Positions 9,353 through 18,176 of a stretch of DNA of 44,781 nt are shown piece after piece. The position numbers were made by a program, and so were the translations under genes. Source of the DNA: Polyangiaceae bacterium (lineage in GTDB: Bacteria > Myxococcota_A > Polyangia > Polyangiales > Polyangiaceae); the NCBI GenBank assembly GCA_025937895.1, contig JAICQL010000039.1, positions 1 through 44,781 of the forward strand, given 5' to 3'. The stretch's first letter is position 1, and each line of letters begins with the position of its first letter. The notes under the pieces are model-generated. The model saw nothing but the letters and a program-made list of their open reading frames with translations, had not been told where the DNA came from and ran no database searches.

Positions 9353-10072
9353 TCAGAAGCCGATGGTGATGTCGGCGCCCAGCTGCAGCAGCGAACGCGC
9401 GTCGGAGAACGTGTGCTGCACCCGCGCATAGGGCTCGATCACCAGCAGGCCGTCCCAGAGCGGCAGCCCGAGCCCCACCTGCGCGTAGAGCAAGCCGAGC
9501 CACTCGGTGCGGTCGATGGCGTCCGAGTCGACCACGATGCCACGACCCATGAAGTCGATCTCGCGCCGTTGCGCGCCGCCGCCCACGCTGAGCGCGGGCA
9601 CCAGCCACGCATCGTATTGAACTCCCAGCTCCGCCGTGCCTTGCAGGCTGTGCTCCTCCACCCCTGCCCCATGCGAGAACTGTGCTTGCTGCAGGCCGGA
9701 GTAGCCAAGACGCAGCCCCGGGCGCAGGTACACGCGCGGCAGCACCGGCACGTAGGCGAACCCGACCAGAGACGGAATGAAGCTGAAGCGGTGCACGTCC
9801 CCCAGCTCCTGCACGCGCAGGAAGCCCAGCGACAGCCCGGCAGCGAAGCTGAGCTCGCCCAGCTCTTGCTGGCCCTGCGGCTCGGGGCTGGCCAGCTCGT
9901 AGCCGGCTGACTGATAGCCCGCCGGCGCGTACTGCTGCGCGGACGCCGCGAGCGGGAACGAGAGCGCGGCCACGGCCGTGCCGAGCGCCGCGAGCCTGCG
10001 GCACAGGCCGGTCCCCGGGCTATGTTGCTCCCTGCACAGTTGCTGGCTCATCGACGCTACAGGCTGGCTCAT
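9353..10072 (-). CDS. Outer-membrane beta-barrel-type protein
   Basis: A 239-residue exported protein. An N-terminal signal peptide (LAALGTAVAALSFPLAASAQQ) has an ASA|Q cleavage site near residue 45. The mature part consists of alternating short beta-like segments rich in Gly, Tyr and Leu, ending in an aromatic residue (ADITIGF), as in outer-membrane barrels. No family name can be given with confidence. Its ATG overlaps the stop of the metallopeptidase-like lipoprotein gene (ATGA overlap at 10069-10072), so the two are translationally coupled. It is the last gene of a three-gene operon. Confidence 0.72.
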   Translation of the reverse strand: MSQPVASMSQQLCREQHSPGTGLCRRLAALGTAVAALSFPLAASAQQYAPAGYQSAGYELASPEPQGQQELGELSFAAGLSLGFLRVQELGDVHRFSFIPSLVGFAYVPVLPRVYLRPGLRLGYSGLQQAQFSHGAGVEEHSLQGTAELGVQYDAWLVPALSVGGGAQRREIDFMGRGIVVDSDAIDRTEWLGLLYAQVGLGLPLWDGLLVIEPYARVQHTFSDARSLLQLGADITIGF

Positions 10073-11382
10073 GGCTCACACTCCTCGCGAAACTCGGCGG
10101 GAAACCCCTCTTCAAAGCGCTCTTCCAGCTGCCGGCACAGCAAGGCCGCCGTGTCATCCGGAGTGCCCTCCAGGAAAGCACGCAGGAACGCGCCGATGAC
10201 CGGCGGATCTTGCTCGCTGGATACCTCGTCGCGCAGCTCACAGCGCGCGAGCTCTGGCCTGGGCAGCGGCAGCTCGCGCTCCTTCATGCGCGCCAGGGTG
10301 CCCTCCAGCGCCGCCACCACCTCGCGCGAGAAGCGCTCGCGCGCCTCCGCGTCATCCAGCTCGTTGCCTTGCTCGCGGTACGTGGCCACCAAGGAGCGCG
10401 CGAACAGCGTGCCAATGCAATATTTCCCGTCGCAGCGCTCATCGGCGCTCGCGTCTGCCGCCTCCTTGACGATGTTGCTCCAGCGGAAGTTATCGTCCGT
10501 GAGCGCGCGCTCCGCCACGTTCTGGTCCAGATCCGGATCCTGGCCGACGGCGATGCTGGTGATCGGATCCAGGCCGCCCGTGACCGCGAAGGAGATCCAG
10601 TCCGCCAGCCCCTCGTTCAGGCCGCTAATGACCAGCTCCTCCTCGATCCTACCCTCGAACCAGGGCTGCTGCTCGTTCTGCGCCGCCTGCTCTGCGTCGC
10701 ACGTCTCGCTCACGCCGCCGGCGAAGGCGGTCTGGAACACGGCGTGCCCCAGCTCGTGCGCGATCACGCGCGAGTCCGCCGCAAGCGGCGCCTTCTCCAG
10801 GGAGGAGCTCTGCGCCAGGCCAAATTGCCAGCCCGGTGCGAAGAAGAAGGCGTTGGTGTCCATGCGCACAGACGCCTCCACACCCTTTATCCGCGCCCGC
10901 ATCACCGGGCCCACGATGACGTCCACCGCGCCTCGCTCGTCCATCAGCGACTGCGCGCTCGGCGTGAGCGCCGCCCGCAGCCCGGCGAGCACCGTCTCGA
11001 ACTGGTAGGCCGCGCTGAACATCAGCAGGGTCGAGTAGTCACGCGGCACGGCCACGCCGTTCTCCACCACGTAGCGCAACGTCGGTGCGGTATCCCCCTC
11101 GAAGGAGCCGGATACGACCATGTCGCCGTGCAGCTCCTCCGCGGTGAGCACGCCGGCCTGGCGGATGCGGAAGCCGGGCGCGGCCAGCTGATCGAAGTCG
11201 TCCACCGTCGACAAACGCCCGCGGCGCAGCTCAAACTCGTCGCCACTGGCGCCTACACGATCGAGCACCACCAGCTCATAGGGAGGCCCCAGAAGCTCGC
11301 CCTGGCTCACACAGCCGCTGGCGCTCAGCAGCGCCAGCGAGCCTGCCAGCGCGGAGGTCAGTGCCCATGCTCTCGGCGCCAT
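10069..11382 (-). CDS. Lipoprotein with gluzincin-type metallopeptidase motif
   Basis: A 437-residue predicted lipoprotein starting at the ATG at 11382. The open frame continues upstream, but that stretch lies inside the neighbouring gene. The signal peptide ends in LLSASGC, with Cys24 as lipidation site. The zinc-site motif HELGH lies at 209-213 (VIAHELGHAVFQ), and NEGLADW follows at 256-262. This spacing, with Glu257 as the likely third ligand, is that of gluzincin-type peptidases. The fold elsewhere is not recognisable, so a periplasmic or cell-surface zinc peptidase is inferred from the motif pair. Its start lies 1 bp from the stop of the upstream barrel gene and its stop overlaps the next start, indicating a tight operon. 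Confidence 0.75.
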   Translation of the reverse strand: MAPRAWALTSALAGSLALLSASGCVSQGELLGPPYELVVLDRVGASGDEFELRRGRLSTVDDFDQLAAPGFRIRQAGVLTAEELHGDMVVSGSFEGDTAPTLRYVVENGVAVPRDYSTLLMFSAAYQFETVLAGLRAALTPSAQSLMDERGAVDVIVGPVMRARIKGVEASVRMDTNAFFFAPGWQFGLAQSSSLEKAPLAADSRVIAHELGHAVFQTAFAGGVSETCDAEQAAQNEQQPWFEGRIEEELVISGLNEGLADWISFAVTGGLDPITSIAVGQDPDLDQNVAERALTDDNFRWSNIVKEAADASADERCDGKYCIGTLFARSLVATYREQGNELDDAEARERFSREVVAALEGTLARMKERELPLPRPELARCELRDEVSSEQDPPVIGAFLRAFLEGTPDDTAALLCRQLEERFEEGFPAEFREECEP

Positions 11383-11383
11383 C

Positions 11384-12235
11384 TCAGCCCCCCACCTGGA
11401 AGCCGATGTTGAGCCACGGCGTGACCGCGGAGCCCGTACGCAGCGCGCCGACTCCAAACAACCAGCTGCCCGTGCGGAAATTGAACAGACCGCGCGCCAG
11501 CAAGCGATCACCGGCGCTGATGCCGTTGGTCCAGTCCACATCGATGCTCATCCCCGTGCCGCCGGCCGCGCCGGTGCCCGAGACCAGGTACAGACCGGTC
11601 AGCTGCAGTGACGCCCAGTGCGCAAAGACCAGCGAATAGGTGCCGCCCAGCAGCACCGCCGTGGCCGACGCGGCCATGCCATCCTCCGGGGAGCCGGAGA
11701 GATGAGCCAGCAGGGCCGTGGCCGTCAGCCGGTGCGCATCGTGCAAGGCAAACTCCGTGTTGCTACCGAGCAACCCCGCCCAGAGCGAGTCCTCACGCCC
11801 GTCCTGGCGGGTGCGCATGCCGAAGAACATCACGTCCGCAGTGCTGCGAAACCAGCTGGTGCTGCCCAGGCGATAGCGCGCGTGCAACGAGCCGCTGGGC
11901 AACCCGCTCGCCAGCGGCAGATAAGACCAGAGCACGGTGCCGAGCGTGAGCTCACGAGTCAGGCCCAGGTACACCCCCGCGGCCGGCAAGTTGGTGACGA
12001 CGCTGCCCGCGGGCGCGAGCTGCGTATCGAACAGCCCCGGAAAGCCATCGTCCGGGCTGCTGGAGACGGCCAGCTCCTCATCCAGAGCGTAGGCCTCACC
12101 CCGCTGTGCGTGCGCCGGGCTGGACCACAGCGCCGCCAGCGCCAGGGCGGCGCCTGCGGCCCCGCGCCAGGGTAGGCGGCTGCGCGCGGCGCCTGCGCTG
12201 CGCTGAAGGCCGATCGACTGCTGCTTCAAAGTCAT
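11384..12235 (-). CDS. Outer-membrane beta-barrel-type protein
   Basis: A 283-residue exported protein from the ATG at 12235. The signal peptide (GAAGAALALAALWSSPAHAQ) is cleaved after AHA near residue 43. The mature chain is Gly/Leu/Ser-rich with repeated amphipathic beta-like segments (GAYLGLTRELTLGTVLWSY-like) and ends LNIGFQVGG. I take it for an outer-membrane barrel, but no family is recognised. It is the first gene of the operon with the metallopeptidase-like lipoprotein and the second barrel, and is divergent from the double-glycine peptide gene. The putative upstream extension to 12358 has no coding character. Confidence 0.7.
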   Translation of the reverse strand: MTLKQQSIGLQRSAGAARSRLPWRGAAGAALALAALWSSPAHAQRGEAYALDEELAVSSSPDDGFPGLFDTQLAPAGSVVTNLPAAGVYLGLTRELTLGTVLWSYLPLASGLPSGSLHARYRLGSTSWFRSTADVMFFGMRTRQDGREDSLWAGLLGSNTEFALHDAHRLTATALLAHLSGSPEDGMAASATAVLLGGTYSLVFAHWASLQLTGLYLVSGTGAAGGTGMSIDVDWTNGISAGDRLLARGLFNFRTGSWLFGVGALRTGSAVTPWLNIGFQVGG

Positions 12236-12498
12236 TGCTGCTCTCTCCTGCCTCCAGCCGCGCCAGCACGGCGATGCCTGGGATTGGACACCGTTCGACA
12301 TCAGGTCGGGCCTCGCGCATGGCCAGTTGCGACAAAACGGGGCCGGCACGGCCGGCAAATCTTCCCCGGTGTCGCAGCGTGGAATGCGAAAGCGCCGTGC
12401 GCGCCGGCAACCGCGGCGCTGTGCGCGCCGACCGTCACGACGAACGTTGGAGGCAGGCTCTGACGGTCCGTTTTTCAGACAACCCGAGGAGAGAAGAC

Positions 12499-12681
12499 AT
12501 GAACGAAGCGATCATCGGCACCGAGCTCACCCTGGACGAGCTGGCGCAGGTCCAGGGCGGCAAGAACGTGGTCGAGCACATCATCGACGCCGGCAGGTGG
12601 GTGGTGAAGCACGCCGACGACATCAAGAAGGTGTACGAGGGCGCCAAGAGCGTGTGGAAGACCATCAGCGGCTGGTTCTGA
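12499..12681 (+). CDS. Double-glycine-leader peptide (bacteriocin-like)
   Basis: A 60-residue peptide with a strong ribosome-binding site (GAGGAGAG, 6 bp before the ATG). The first 21 residues read as a double-glycine leader: LTLDELAQVQGG, matching the hydrophobic/acidic pattern and GG processing site used by C39-peptidase ABC exporters. The predicted 39-residue core has no Cys, three Trp (34, 53, 59), seven Lys/Arg against five Asp/Glu, and would form amphipathic helices. This resembles unmodified class II bacteriocins, microcins or signalling peptides. No C39 transporter or immunity gene lies in the window, so export would depend on genes elsewhere. The gene stands alone, divergent from the barrel/metallopeptidase operon and followed by an intrinsic terminator. 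Function is inferred from the leader only. Confidence 0.72.
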   Translation: MNEAIIGTELTLDELAQVQGGKNVVEHIIDAGRWVVKHADDIKKVYEGAKSVWKTISGWF

Positions 12682-12719
12682 GCCGCAGCCCCCCATCGAC
12701 GAACCACAGCGGAAGTGAG

Positions 12720-12766
12720 GCGGCGGTTGCTCCCTGCCTTGGATCAGCCGCCGCTTCTGCTTTTTT
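12720..12766 (+). terminator. Intrinsic terminator of the double-glycine peptide gene
   Basis: The arms GCGGCGG (12720-12726) and CCGCCGC (12748-12754) pair perfectly across a 21-nt loop. A T-rich run with six consecutive T at 12761-12766 follows. It lies about 40 bp after the peptide stop codon and is one of only two classical hairpin-plus-T terminators seen in the window. Confidence 0.75.
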
Positions 12767-12865
12767 ATGCCTTTTCAAGCTGACCGGCGCAGCACGCGGC
12801 GGCCTGCTCGGCGGCGTGGTCCGATTCGTCAAGAAGGCGACGAAAACGGTATACCCTCACGCCTG

Positions 12866-14329
12866 CTAGCGCGCTGGCAGGGGGCGCGCCGCCTGGAGCT
12901 GGCCGCGGTAGCGCGCGAGCTGCTGGCGCAGCGGGACGATGAAATCCGCGCTCAGCGTCTCCTGCTTGGCGCGGTTGGCGCGCGTGAAGTGCCACTTCGA
13001 CAGCGCCAGGCGCGCGGCCGTGCGCAGATACTCCACGCCCACGGGGCCCTGGGTGAGGCGGGCGCGGAACAAGCCCAGCGGATGGCAAACGCGCTGCACG
13101 TCGGCGCGGGACAGATTGCCGACGTGGATCTCGTCCTCCAGGAAGTGGCGGATGATGCGGCTGCGACGCACCACCAGCACCAGCACGAAGCCGAAGAACG
13201 AGGCCACGAACAGCGCCCACAGCGGCAAGGTGATGGCCAGGAGCGGCGTCCCCACGAAGCCCTGCAGGGTGGCCACGCCGTTCCAGAAGGCGTGCAGGCC
13301 CACCGCCGCCAGGTAGCCCAGCAGCGGCGCCAGCCAGCGCATGCGGGGCCGAGTGGTCTCACGCGCCAGCCCCAGGCCGATGCCGGTCATGGACGTGAAC
13401 ACCGGATGGCACCAGGGCGAGAGGATGCCGCGCATCAGGAAGGTGGCCTGCAACACGCCCTCGCCGCTATTGGCGGCGCTGGCGTAGTAGGTCACGTTCT
13501 CGATCGTGGCGAAGCCGATGGCGGTGAACGTGGCGTACATGATGCCGTCGATCACGCCATCGAACTCACGGCGCAGAAACAGGAACACGCCCAGCACGGC
13601 CAGGCCCTTCCAGAACTCCTCGACGATGGGCGCGCTCAGCACTGCGCCCGCCAGCGCCGCCGCGGATGGCCCGCCCACCGCGCCCGCCATCGAGGCCACG
13701 CTGGTGTTGATCAGCGCCGAGAAGCCCACGGCCGCCAGCGCCCCCCACACCAGGCAGCCACACAGCGCGTACCACGGCTCGGGATCATAGCGATCGAGGA
13801 TGCGCGGCACGGTCAGGTAGACCAGCCCGGCGGGAAACGCGAGCAGCGCGCCTTGCAGCATGGCGTTCAGCTCCCGCACGTCCCCCGCGCGCAGCGGCGG
13901 CAAGATGAACAACGCCACCGAGAGCGCCGCGCCCAGCAGCGAGCCGATCCAGAACAGCCACAGCCCGGCGACCCGGCGCCGGCGCTCGGTGCGCGCCAGG
14001 GCGGCCGAGCTGGGTCGGGGCCGATACACGATCGGGGGCTGGACCCAGGTCAAGCTGCTGGCGCCGAGCCAGATGGAGCGATTGGGCACCAGCGCGTAGG
14101 GCGCCGACAGCCGGCGGCCATTGGCGTCAAAGGTGCCGTTGCGCGAGCCCAGATCGGTGATGACGAGGCGGTGGGGCTGAACGTTGAGCTCCGCGTGGCG
14201 CGCAGACACGTTCTCGTCCGCCACCAGGATGTCACAGCCCTCACGCCCCACCACGTATTTGCCTGGCGCGAGCGTTCGCTCCTCAAAGCGGACGTTGCCG
14301 TGACCGATCTTCAACCGGATGGAGCTCAT
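12866..14329 (-). CDS. FHA domain fused to PrsW-family intramembrane protease
   Basis: A 487-residue membrane protein in two parts. Residues 20-95 are an FHA phosphothreonine-binding domain with GRE (28-30), SARH (42-45) and GSRNGT (61-66). After a basic linker, residues about 120-410 hold 8-9 transmembrane segments with the PrsW signatures: DRYDPEPWYAL (179-189), APIVEEFWKGL with Glu237/Glu238 (234-243), IENVTYY (276-282), HPVF with His308 and HAFWNG with His346. PrsW proteases cut membrane-anchored substrates such as anti-sigma factors. The FHA module suggests gating by Ser/Thr phosphorylation. The C-terminal ~75 residues are cytoplasmic and helical. It sits 51 bp downstream of pqqB on the same strand and converges with the double-glycine peptide gene. 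Confidence 0.9.
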   Translation of the reverse strand: MSSIRLKIGHGNVRFEERTLAPGKYVVGREGCDILVADENVSARHAELNVQPHRLVITDLGSRNGTFDANGRRLSAPYALVPNRSIWLGASSLTWVQPPIVYRPRPSSAALARTERRRRVAGLWLFWIGSLLGAALSVALFILPPLRAGDVRELNAMLQGALLAFPAGLVYLTVPRILDRYDPEPWYALCGCLVWGALAAVGFSALINTSVASMAGAVGGPSAAALAGAVLSAPIVEEFWKGLAVLGVFLFLRREFDGVIDGIMYATFTAIGFATIENVTYYASAANSGEGVLQATFLMRGILSPWCHPVFTSMTGIGLGLARETTRPRMRWLAPLLGYLAAVGLHAFWNGVATLQGFVGTPLLAITLPLWALFVASFFGFVLVLVVRRSRIIRHFLEDEIHVGNLSRADVQRVCHPLGLFRARLTQGPVGVEYLRTAARLALSKWHFTRANRAKQETLSADFIVPLRQQLARYRGQLQAARPLPAR

Positions 14330-14380
14330 GCCGCCAGCGGCAGAGCGTAACCGCCTGGCCCTCGGGCGTCGAGGCTGAGC

Positions 14381-15298
14381 TCAGAGCTCCAGCTCCAGCC
14401 CGTCGAAGGCGACCTCCACCCCCGCCGACTCGAGCAGCGCCCGCTCCGCGGAGCGCTCGTCCAGGATGGGGTTGGTGTTGTTGACGTGGATCAGGATCTT
14501 GCGCGCCGCCGGCAGCGGGCGGAGCACCTCCAGCATGCCGCCCGCGCCCGTTTGTGGCAGGTGCCCCATCTGCCGCGCACGCCGCGCCGAGACGCCCAAA
14601 CGCGGCAGCTCGTCGTCGCTCCAGAAGGTGCCGTCCACCAGCAGAATGTGGGCCCGGCCGAGCTCCTCCGCGACGGCGGGCTCGATGGCGCCCAGGCCCG
14701 GCGCGTAGAACAAGGTCCGGCCCGTGCGGCTCTCGGTGAAGCTGAGCGCGATGTTGTCGCCGGGCTGGGGCGCGTCGCGCGCCGGAGAGAAGGGCGGCGC
14801 GTTGCCGGGCACCGCGATGGCGCGGCAGCGGATCGAGGGCAGGCTCGGGATGCTGAAGCTGCTGCCGGGCTCGATCGGCAGGCGCTGCCACTCCACTCCG
14901 CAGTAGTGCTGGAGCAGCCCGAACAGAGGATTGCTGGAGGTCAGCTCGGCGCGCACCCGCTCCGTGCACCACACGCGGAGCGCCTGGCGGCCCTCGCGCA
15001 GCATCGGCAAGCCGAGCGTGTGATCGATCTGGGCATCCACCAGCAGCACGTCGCTGATGGCCGTGTCGCGCAGCGCCCGGGCGGGCTGCAGCGCGGGGAA
15101 AGCGCGGATCTGCGCGAGCAGATCCGGGGAGGCATTGATCAGCACCCAGCTCAGGCCATCCCCGGAGACGGCGATGGAGGACTGGGTGCGCGGGGTGGCC
15201 GCAATGCTGCCGCTGCGCAGGCCGGCGCAGTTCGGGCAGTTGCAGTTCCACTGCGGAAAGCCGCCGCCCGCAGCGGAGCCGAGAACGCGCGCCCTCAT
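14381..15298 (-). CDS. pqqB: Pyrroloquinoline quinone biosynthesis protein PqqB
   Basis: A 305-residue metallo-beta-lactamase-fold protein read from the ATG at 15298. The N-terminal signature VLGSAAGGGFPQWNCNC with the following CPNC is the PqqB hallmark. Family features continue with INASPDLLAQI, the DAQIDHTLGLPMLREG metal-site region, ESRTGRTLFYAPGL, LLVDGTFW and the late HVNNTNPIL. PqqB is a metallo-beta-lactamase-fold enzyme proposed to hydroxylate the cross-linked Glu-Tyr intermediate during maturation of the PQQ cofactor. Length is normal (about 300). It follows the pqqA peptide gene by 88 bp. No pqqC, pqqD or pqqE is present in the window, so the remaining steps must be encoded elsewhere if the pathway is complete. 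Confidence 0.93.
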   Translation of the reverse strand: MRARVLGSAAGGGFPQWNCNCPNCAGLRSGSIAATPRTQSSIAVSGDGLSWVLINASPDLLAQIRAFPALQPARALRDTAISDVLLVDAQIDHTLGLPMLREGRQALRVWCTERVRAELTSSNPLFGLLQHYCGVEWQRLPIEPGSSFSIPSLPSIRCRAIAVPGNAPPFSPARDAPQPGDNIALSFTESRTGRTLFYAPGLGAIEPAVAEELGRAHILLVDGTFWSDDELPRLGVSARRARQMGHLPQTGAGGMLEVLRPLPAARKILIHVNNTNPILDERSAERALLESAGVEVAFDGLELEL

Positions 15299-15386
15299 GA
15301 TTGATGCACGGCTGCCGCCAGGCAAGCGCGGCGCCCGCCGCCGGCGGCCTGCGTGGCCTGCCCGCGGCGAGCGCCGGACTCTGGCT

Positions 15387-15458
15387 TCAGCGGTACTCCG
15401 CGTACATCGTGACTTCGAAGCCGAAGCGCAGCTCCACGAACGTCGGTTTGATCCACAT
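15387..15458 (-). CDS. pqqA: PQQ precursor peptide PqqA
   Basis: A 23-residue peptide (MWIKPTFVELRFGFEVTMY, then AEYR) that matches the PqqA family over its whole length: the MW.KP.F start, a hydrophobic helix, and the conserved Glu15 and Tyr19 separated by three residues. In the family these two side chains are cross-linked by PqqE (with PqqD) and become the PQQ ring system. It is too short for ordinary gene callers and is recognised only by motif and by lying directly upstream of pqqB on the same strand. Confidence 0.88.
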   Translation of the reverse strand: MWIKPTFVELRFGFEVTMYAEYR

Positions 15459-15621
15459 GACGGGCTGTCCTCCTGAGCAGTCGAGTATCCAGGATAGCCC
15501 GGCGGAAAGCCAAGCGGCGGCCGCCGAGATCCACCCGGTCCCAGGACCTGAGGCACTGCGCGTGGCAGTTTTCCGCGTGGGCTGAGCTGCCAGCGGCCGA
15601 GCGTGCCTGCCGCCCTGCGGC

Positions 15622-17421
<1,800 letters not shown>

Positions 17422-17807
17422 GGTGAGTTAACTCAGGGGGCGCGCCGCGGGGGGCCTGGCTCCACCTCCGTGCTCCACAGTGCAACAACAGCGCTGCAGC
17501 AGTGGGGCAGCCGGCTCCGCCAGCGCCCGTTCCCTTGGGGAGCGGTGGCGCAGGGGCGGACAGCGGACGATCCCGTTACGGCACTCCGCGGGCTCGGCCC
17601 GCGTTAGGGAACGGTCCCGATTCAGGCGAATCGCTTGGTAGCCAAGGAGGGCGTCCAGCTCAAGAATCTAAACCGTTCTTAACGACAAAAAGCGGCACTC
17701 GTTCCGAAAGGAAGTGACAGCTTTCGTCACTGTTTCACAAGAGGATGCGTTTTTAACGGCTTTTAACGTTGCCGTTAACGGGCACAGGCGTTGCATTAAC
17801 CCTGGGC
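17422..17807. promoter_or_regulatory. Divergent intergenic region with operator-like inverted repeats
   Basis: A 386-bp region between typA (-) and a small lipoprotein gene (+). The first half is GC-rich and featureless. The lipoprotein-proximal part is AT-richer and contains AGTGAC (17713-17718) facing GTCACT (17726-17731). It also contains a stronger pair, TTAACGGC (17753-17760) and GCCGTTAA (17771-17778), enclosing TTTTAACGTT. A further TTAAC occurs at 17796-17800. These look like protein-binding sites controlling the lipoprotein gene. Confidence 0.5.
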
Positions 17808-18134
17808 ATGTCCGTGCTCAAGCCCGCCTCGAAGAACCTGGCCTCCCTGCTCGTCGCCTCCTTCGCCTTCCTCAGCGTCGCCTGCGCGGGTGGGGATGAG
17901 AACCCCCGCTACACCGCCAGCGACTCGGAGACCGCGTTAACGAGCACCACCACCCAGGCGCTGAGGTGCGAATCCGGGGCGGTCCAGAGCTGCACGATCT
18001 GGCTGGGCCAGCACGGCGATCTGGCCAACTGTGTGCACGGCGTCGACGTGTGTGCGCGAGGTGAGTGGACGGGCTGCGTCGACGAGGCCACCCTGGCGGA
18101 CGACCCCGAGCTGTACGCCTCGATCACCGAGTAA
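17808..18134 (+). CDS. Small Cys-containing lipoprotein
   Basis: A 108-residue predicted lipoprotein. The signal peptide ends LSVAC with Cys26 as acylation site, followed by AGGDE. The mature region has four further Cys residues in a compact module (CESGAVQSCTIWLGQH, then NCVHGVDVCARGEWTGC), suggesting two disulfides in the periplasm or at the cell surface. Similar 'G.W..C' modules are common in secreted myxobacterial proteins, but no function is known. An earlier in-frame start at 17769 would add 13 residues before the basic n-region and is less likely. The gene directly follows the inverted repeat TTAACGGC-N10-GCCGTTAA, so regulated expression is likely. Confidence 0.65.
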   Translation: MSVLKPASKNLASLLVASFAFLSVACAGGDENPRYTASDSETALTSTTTQALRCESGAVQSCTIWLGQHGDLANCVHGVDVCARGEWTGCVDEATLADDPELYASITE

Positions 18135-18176
18135 TCAGCCAAGTAACAGGGCAATCAGGCAATCAGGCAACAGAGC

